Source: an uncultured Bacilli bacterium (GTDB lineage Bacteria; Bacillota_I; Bacilli_A; RF39; UBA660). Taken from it: 54,496 bases of DNA. This document shows, one piece after another, positions 50,629-54,496 of this stretch (position 1 is its first letter; each line of letters begins with the position of its first letter). A program made the translations under genes and the position numbers. The notes under the pieces are model-generated. The model made no database searches, had not been told where the DNA came from, and was given only the letters and a program-made list of their open reading frames with translations. The stretch covers positions 1-54,496 of the forward strand of contig CAKOQK010000006.1 in the NCBI GenBank assembly GCA_934101225.1. The letters are read 5' to 3'.

Positions 50629-52425
50629 TTATATAAAATTAACCTCTACATCTTTTTTATTTAAAGGCTCAATTAATACAGCATCAAAGCCATATTCTTT
50701 TAATTCTTTCTTTAACTGAATATTTTTCTTCTTAGTTATAACAAAAACTTTTCCTTTGAAACTATCTACTTTTCTTACTTTATCTAAAAAACTTCTAGCA
50801 TCTATTTTATCCATATCTTCATCTATCACAATTGCATCAAATACTTCTCCGGCTCTTATTTTATCTAAACAAGTTTTAGTCATGTCAAAAGATTCAACTA
50901 CATCCCCATTTTTCTTTCCAATTGATTTAATCACTTTAATACAATTTTTACTTTCGCTTATTATTCCTATAATTTTTTTATTTTTCATATATTTGTTATA
51001 AGAATCAATAGCTTCATCCAAATTAGTACCACCACGTTGAACTATTTTTTGATCTAACGTAATATTAATTGTAGTACCATTATTATTAAGTGATTCAATT
51101 GACAATGTACCACCTATCATATTAATTAATTTATTAACAGTTTTTAAATTTACAATTAAATCATCTTTTACTTTTATTTCATTGGTATCTAAATCAGAGT
51201 TATCACTTAATATCTTATTTTGTTTTACTAAATCTATTCCTGTTCCTGAATCTTCTATCGCAATAATTAATCTACAAATATCATATTTTAATATACAAGA
51301 AACTCGAAGTTCTATAAAACCGGTATTTGTATTTTTAATTGAATTATCTATAACACTATTAATAATTTGTTTAATTTTTATAGAATCTCCATACAACATC
51401 TCAGGTAATGTATTACTTATATTACATCTAAAATCAACTTTATTATTAATTTTATTTCTATTATAAGCTATTATTGAATTTAACAAATTCACGATATTAT
51501 AACTACTATTCATTACTTTTAATTCTTTTAAATCCATTTCCGAAATATTTATAGACGCATTTACTCTCTTCTTACTATTATTAACTATCGCACTGATTTC
51601 TCTTAAACTACTTTTTATCTCATTAACATCATCCATTTTATTGATATTATCTAATTTAGTTTTAACACTATTTAAAACAATATTCATTTCATCAGTAACA
51701 TGATATAAAAATGATGATTTATCTTCATTCGTTTTTTCTGTAATTTCTTTAATTTTAGTAACCTCTTCTAGCAATTGTAAGTCTGGATTTTCAATTGTAA
51801 AATACATTAAAAAACAAATACAACTTTCCATAGAAGTGATTATTATAATATCAGGATATGTGTGTTGAATCGCTGCTGAAATAAGTCCTGAAAAAATTAG
51901 CAAATATATCGGAATACTTTTTGTTTTAGAAATTTTATTCCAATTAACAATTAAAACTATAAACATAAACATACATACTATGGTCGAAAATATAAAAGAC
52001 AAATTAATTGCTAATCCATAAGTATAAAATGTTCTTGTTTCAATATTTCTATACAAACTATATGGTGCAAGACAAACTATCCATGATTCAACAAATGTAA
52101 TAACAATATCACATTTAATTAATAATTTTTCATATTTTTTAAAAACTAATATTATTAAATAAAGCAACATTAAATTTACAAACACTATAAAATAAACTAA
52201 ATAAGCTTTAAAAACAAAAGAGGAAAATGTTTTAGAAACTACGTCATATTTAAATGAAACATAATCACATAATAATTGTAGAATTAATCCAATAACATTT
52301 ACTATAAGCATTATTTTATAAACTTTATTTTCTTTATTGTTTAATCTTGATTTAGAAAAATACAAAAATATTAATCCAAACATATAAATTAAACTAAAAA
52401 TTATTAACAATGTTTTATTTGTCAT
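50629..52425 (-). CDS. multi-pass membrane sensor histidine kinase with receiver-like tail, likely Spo0A kinase
   Basis: 598 residues. About seven transmembrane helices in the first 215 residues form a sensor without an obvious external domain. Then an amphipathic linker and H-box-like SSFLYHVTDEMNIVLN (His near 240). The HATPase region has N-box DNSIKNTNTG, G1 EDSGTGID and G2 NNGTTINITL. A C-terminal receiver-like domain (IGIISESKNCIK, AIVIDEDMDK, VFVITKKK) lacks the usual phospho-Asp context (DEDM) and is probably decayed or altered. Directly upstream of spo0A, separated by a terminator and a 0A-box, so I infer it feeds phosphate to Spo0A. Confidence 0.83.
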   Translation of the reverse strand: MTNKTLLIIFSLIYMFGLIFLYFSKSRLNNKENKVYKIMLIVNVIGLILQLLCDYVSFKYDVVSKTFSSFVFKAYLVYFIVFVNLMLLYLIILVFKKYEKLLIKCDIVITFVESWIVCLAPYSLYRNIETRTFYTYGLAINLSFIFSTIVCMFMFIVLIVNWNKISKTKSIPIYLLIFSGLISAAIQHTYPDIIIITSMESCICFLMYFTIENPDLQLLEEVTKIKEITEKTNEDKSSFLYHVTDEMNIVLNSVKTKLDNINKMDDVNEIKSSLREISAIVNNSKKRVNASINISEMDLKELKVMNSSYNIVNLLNSIIAYNRNKINNKVDFRCNISNTLPEMLYGDSIKIKQIINSVIDNSIKNTNTGFIELRVSCILKYDICRLIIAIEDSGTGIDLVKQNKILSDNSDLDTNEIKVKDDLIVNLKTVNKLINMIGGTLSIESLNNNGTTINITLDQKIVQRGGTNLDEAIDSYNKYMKNKKIIGIISESKNCIKVIKSIGKKNGDVVESFDMTKTCLDKIRAGEVFDAIVIDEDMDKIDARSFLDKVRKVDSFKGKVFVITKKKNIQLKKELKEYGFDAVLIEPLNKKDVEVNFI

Positions 52426-52453
52426 ATTCTATCATCACCATCTTAATAATAAC

Positions 52454-52494
52454 AAAAAAGAAAATAAATTTCTATTGATTAAATTTATTTTCTT
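52454..52494 (-). terminator. intrinsic terminator of the acyl-CoA synthetase gene
   Basis: Perfect 14-bp stem (52458-52471, 52481-52494) with 9-nt loop and T run on the minus strand; the stop codon lies in the stem. Confidence 0.9.
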
Positions 52495-54335
52495 ACTAAT
52501 CTTTTAATTTCTTTTTCATCAAATTTTAATTCCACAAAACCATCAGTTTCACTCATCATCTTTCCAGTATCTCTTTTTCCCGATTTTGCATAAGGAAACT
52601 CTTTTCTAACTTTATAAATATAAGGAACCATATTCAAATTATGTGTTTCTTGATAAATCCTATTTTGAATATTTTTAAATAATTCATCATAATTTAATTT
52701 ACCATCTTTTTCTTCCAATATTAAATGGACAACCAATTCTTGTTTACCATTTAAATCTCTATGTAATACATCACAAAGTTTAACGCCATCTACATTTTTA
52801 ATAATATTTTCAATATCGAAATTGTAAAATTTTTCGCCATTTATAATTGAATAATCTGATGCTCTTCCTTCAACAAATAAATTTCCTTTTCTATCAATAT
52901 AGCCAATATCACCAGTACAATTCCATTTGTGTCCATTTTGATCTACATAAAAATACTTTTTAGACTCTTCCTCATTTTTAAAGTAATCAATCATACTAGA
53001 ATTAGTATCAACAACTATTTGTCCTCTTTCACCATAAACTAATGAATTCATATCATCATCACAAATTTGAATATTTATTCCTGGTAATGGTACTCCTACT
53101 GACCCATTACAATGTTCTGTCAAATTATTTTGTGTTGTAATAGTAGCACCACATTCACATTGACCATATCCAACTTTAATGCTCGAATTATTATTATGTT
53201 TAACAAACACCTCATTAATTCTTGTTGCCAACTCTTTGCTTAAAGGTTCTCCACCTTCAAAAGCATTTATAAAATATGATAAGTCTTGTTTTTTTAATCT
53301 TGGATTATTTATAAATCCTTCATACATACTTGTTGGAGCTACAGCATAATTAGGTTTAGCTTTTAAAACATTTTTTATAAAAATATCTCTCTCAAATCTA
53401 GGATCCATAAATACAGTTGCACCACAAACAAGTGGCAAATGTACAGATGTACTAATGCCAGTTGAATACCAAGTCGGTATTATCTGATAAAATTTCTGAT
53501 TTCTATGAATATCTAAACCAGTATTAAAATAATTACTTATTGAATTTTGAAAACTATCGTTAGTTAAAAGAATTCCTTTTGATGCTCCTGTTGTGCCACT
53601 AGAATAAACCATAGCAAGTGGTAAATCCTTCTCGTAAGGAATAGTTTCAACATTTGATAAATATTTTCCTTCTTTTAGAAAATCATTCCATAATATCTCA
53701 TTATTTTGTTTAGTTTTAATCTTTTTACTAACTAAACCTAATGGAGATGAATTTAAAGTAGGAACAATAACTACTTTTTCTATATTAGACTTATTTACTG
53801 CATCTTTAATATCATCATAAAAACTGTCCATAACAATCAATAAATTACTTTTACAATCATAAATTCTATCAACAAAATCTTTTTTATCAAAATAAGGTGC
53901 TATCATATTTGCTACTGCTCCTAATTTAGACAATGCATAAAAACTACATACTGTTTCAGGTATACCAGGACAACATATTGTAACAAAATCACCTTTTTTT
54001 ACACCATTATATTTAAATGATTTTGCTAAATTATTTATAGTATTAAATAACTTTCTATAAGAAATCTTCGCACCAAAATATTCAATAGCAATATCGTTTA
54101 AATAATTATGATTATAATAAACTAAAGACTCATAAACAGTCATTTTTATAGAATCTTTATAATTATCTAGATCATAATATTGTAACCATGGTTTATCAAT
54201 TTCAGGATAACCTATTTGTGGCCCTAAAATTTTATCCATAGCAATATCTCTTAAATACTTATCCCTTTGCTTTTTATCTTCTTCTGATAATTCTAAAATT
54301 TTCTTTTTTAATTTTAATAAATCTTCCTTATTCAT
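52485..54335 (-). CDS. AMP-binding acyl-CoA synthetase / adenylate-forming ligase
   Basis: 616 residues, ANL superfamily. P-loop-like motif YSSGTTGASKGILLT, acyl-binding region SVGVPLPGINIQI, adenylate motif CTGDIGYIDRKGNLFVEGRASD and a C-terminal domain ending with SGKRDTGKM carrying the catalytic Lys region. The N-terminal 70 residues are an extra helical part (LLKLKKKILELSEEDKKQR). It activates a carboxylate as acyl-AMP and likely passes it to CoA; the chain is not predictable. The ribosome site is the unusual GGGGGAA. Monocistronic, with a strong terminator. Confidence 0.83.
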   Translation of the reverse strand: MNKEDLLKLKKKILELSEEDKKQRDKYLRDIAMDKILGPQIGYPEIDKPWLQYYDLDNYKDSIKMTVYESLVYYNHNYLNDIAIEYFGAKISYRKLFNTINNLAKSFKYNGVKKGDFVTICCPGIPETVCSFYALSKLGAVANMIAPYFDKKDFVDRIYDCKSNLLIVMDSFYDDIKDAVNKSNIEKVVIVPTLNSSPLGLVSKKIKTKQNNEILWNDFLKEGKYLSNVETIPYEKDLPLAMVYSSGTTGASKGILLTNDSFQNSISNYFNTGLDIHRNQKFYQIIPTWYSTGISTSVHLPLVCGATVFMDPRFERDIFIKNVLKAKPNYAVAPTSMYEGFINNPRLKKQDLSYFINAFEGGEPLSKELATRINEVFVKHNNNSSIKVGYGQCECGATITTQNNLTEHCNGSVGVPLPGINIQICDDDMNSLVYGERGQIVVDTNSSMIDYFKNEEESKKYFYVDQNGHKWNCTGDIGYIDRKGNLFVEGRASDYSIINGEKFYNFDIENIIKNVDGVKLCDVLHRDLNGKQELVVHLILEEKDGKLNYDELFKNIQNRIYQETHNLNMVPYIYKVRKEFPYAKSGKRDTGKMMSETDGFVELKFDEKEIKRLVRK

Positions 54336-54496
54336 TGTTTAATTCCCCCAACTATAAATATTTATTAACAAGATAATTGTAACATATAATAAAAAAATAA
54401 AAAAGTTTTAAATAAAAAAAGTTAGTGTAGAATATGTTGGGGATTAGTACCTAAAAAAGTACAATATAATTAAGTTAATTTAATAATAAATAAATC

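Noticed and set aside
54441..54465. GTAC hairpin near the window end resembling the sufB terminator
   Set aside because: Four to five bp stem only, no T run following it; could be chance in AT-rich sequence and the flanking gene is outside the window.
1..54496. Mycoplasma-type genetic code (TGA as Trp)
   Set aside because: Trp is TGG throughout and at least three genes end in TGA at sensible places, one inside a terminator hairpin.

Overview
The window reads as the chromosome of an AT-rich (by eye roughly one quarter G+C) spore-forming Bacillota, most like the uncultured gut Bacilli lineages related to RF39 and Erysipelotrichia. Grounds are Spo0A, SpoVS, a CotF-like pair, EzrA, SufB, SipW-type signal peptidase, Gram-positive sortase substrates and strong Shine-Dalgarno sites. 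The standard bacterial code applies. Tryptophan is TGG and several genes end in TGA (the pyrophosphatase, the XRE/ImmA protein, the membrane XRE regulator at 33078), one of them inside a terminator hairpin. Coding is dense, mostly on the minus strand, and many intrinsic terminators start inside the stop codon.

Region by region: 1-6463 is a minus-strand cell-surface locus (membrane protein, thioester/CnaB adhesin, sortase, TasA/BsaA-like matrix protein, SipW signal peptidase, InlB-repeat protein, thioredoxin-fold protein, trmL). 6514-11227 holds ssb, a lone sufB, two tandem M3-like HExxH proteins and a slipin. 11281-13618 is a plus-strand set (membrane protein, methyltransferase, unknown protein, spoVS). 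13652-18398 holds ffh, two paralogous unknown proteins, a Cys/Asp-repeat protein and ezrA. 18489-24666 holds a large surface protein under an unusual promoter, an unknown protein, a CYTH triphosphatase-like protein with pyrophosphatase, and a D,D-carboxypeptidase. 24676-29835 holds a membrane XRE regulator, uvrB, an InlB-repeat protein and an XRE/ImmA-PIN pair. 29846-32058 is a four-gene envelope operon with YtxH and YtxG-like proteins and a lipoprotein. 32140-34346 holds a secreted protein, a membrane XRE regulator and two very small genes. 34457-38868 holds an orphan E2-like acyltransferase, a probable D-aspartate ligase-racemase-CapA operon and the CotF-like pair. 38910-43230 holds a second surface protein with the same unusual promoter, tRNA-Ala, a HAD nucleotidase, a CofE-like protein and a third surface protein. 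43300-54335 holds yugP-cysS, a ClpC-like ATPase with a decayed second ATPase domain, leuS, spo0A, a membrane sensor kinase and an acyl-CoA synthetase.

The signal I rate highest is a pair of promoters (20083-20110 and 40379-40406), each driving a large exported surface protein. Each carries a run of seven G in the 16-nt spacer between a TTGAC-type -35 and a TATAA-type -10. I found no other G or C run longer than five in the window. This is the layout of slipped-strand phase-variable promoters, so I infer ON/OFF or graded switching of surface antigens. Other notable items are a sortase with no arginine after its catalytic cysteine beside an adhesin ending in VPDTLKN, a probable AUA start codon, a D-Asp ligase/racemase pair implying D-Asp cross-bridges, a sensor kinase next to spo0A with a 0A-box between them, and a protein ending in DDCDC repeats. 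No CRISPR array, insertion sequence, prophage or T-box was seen.
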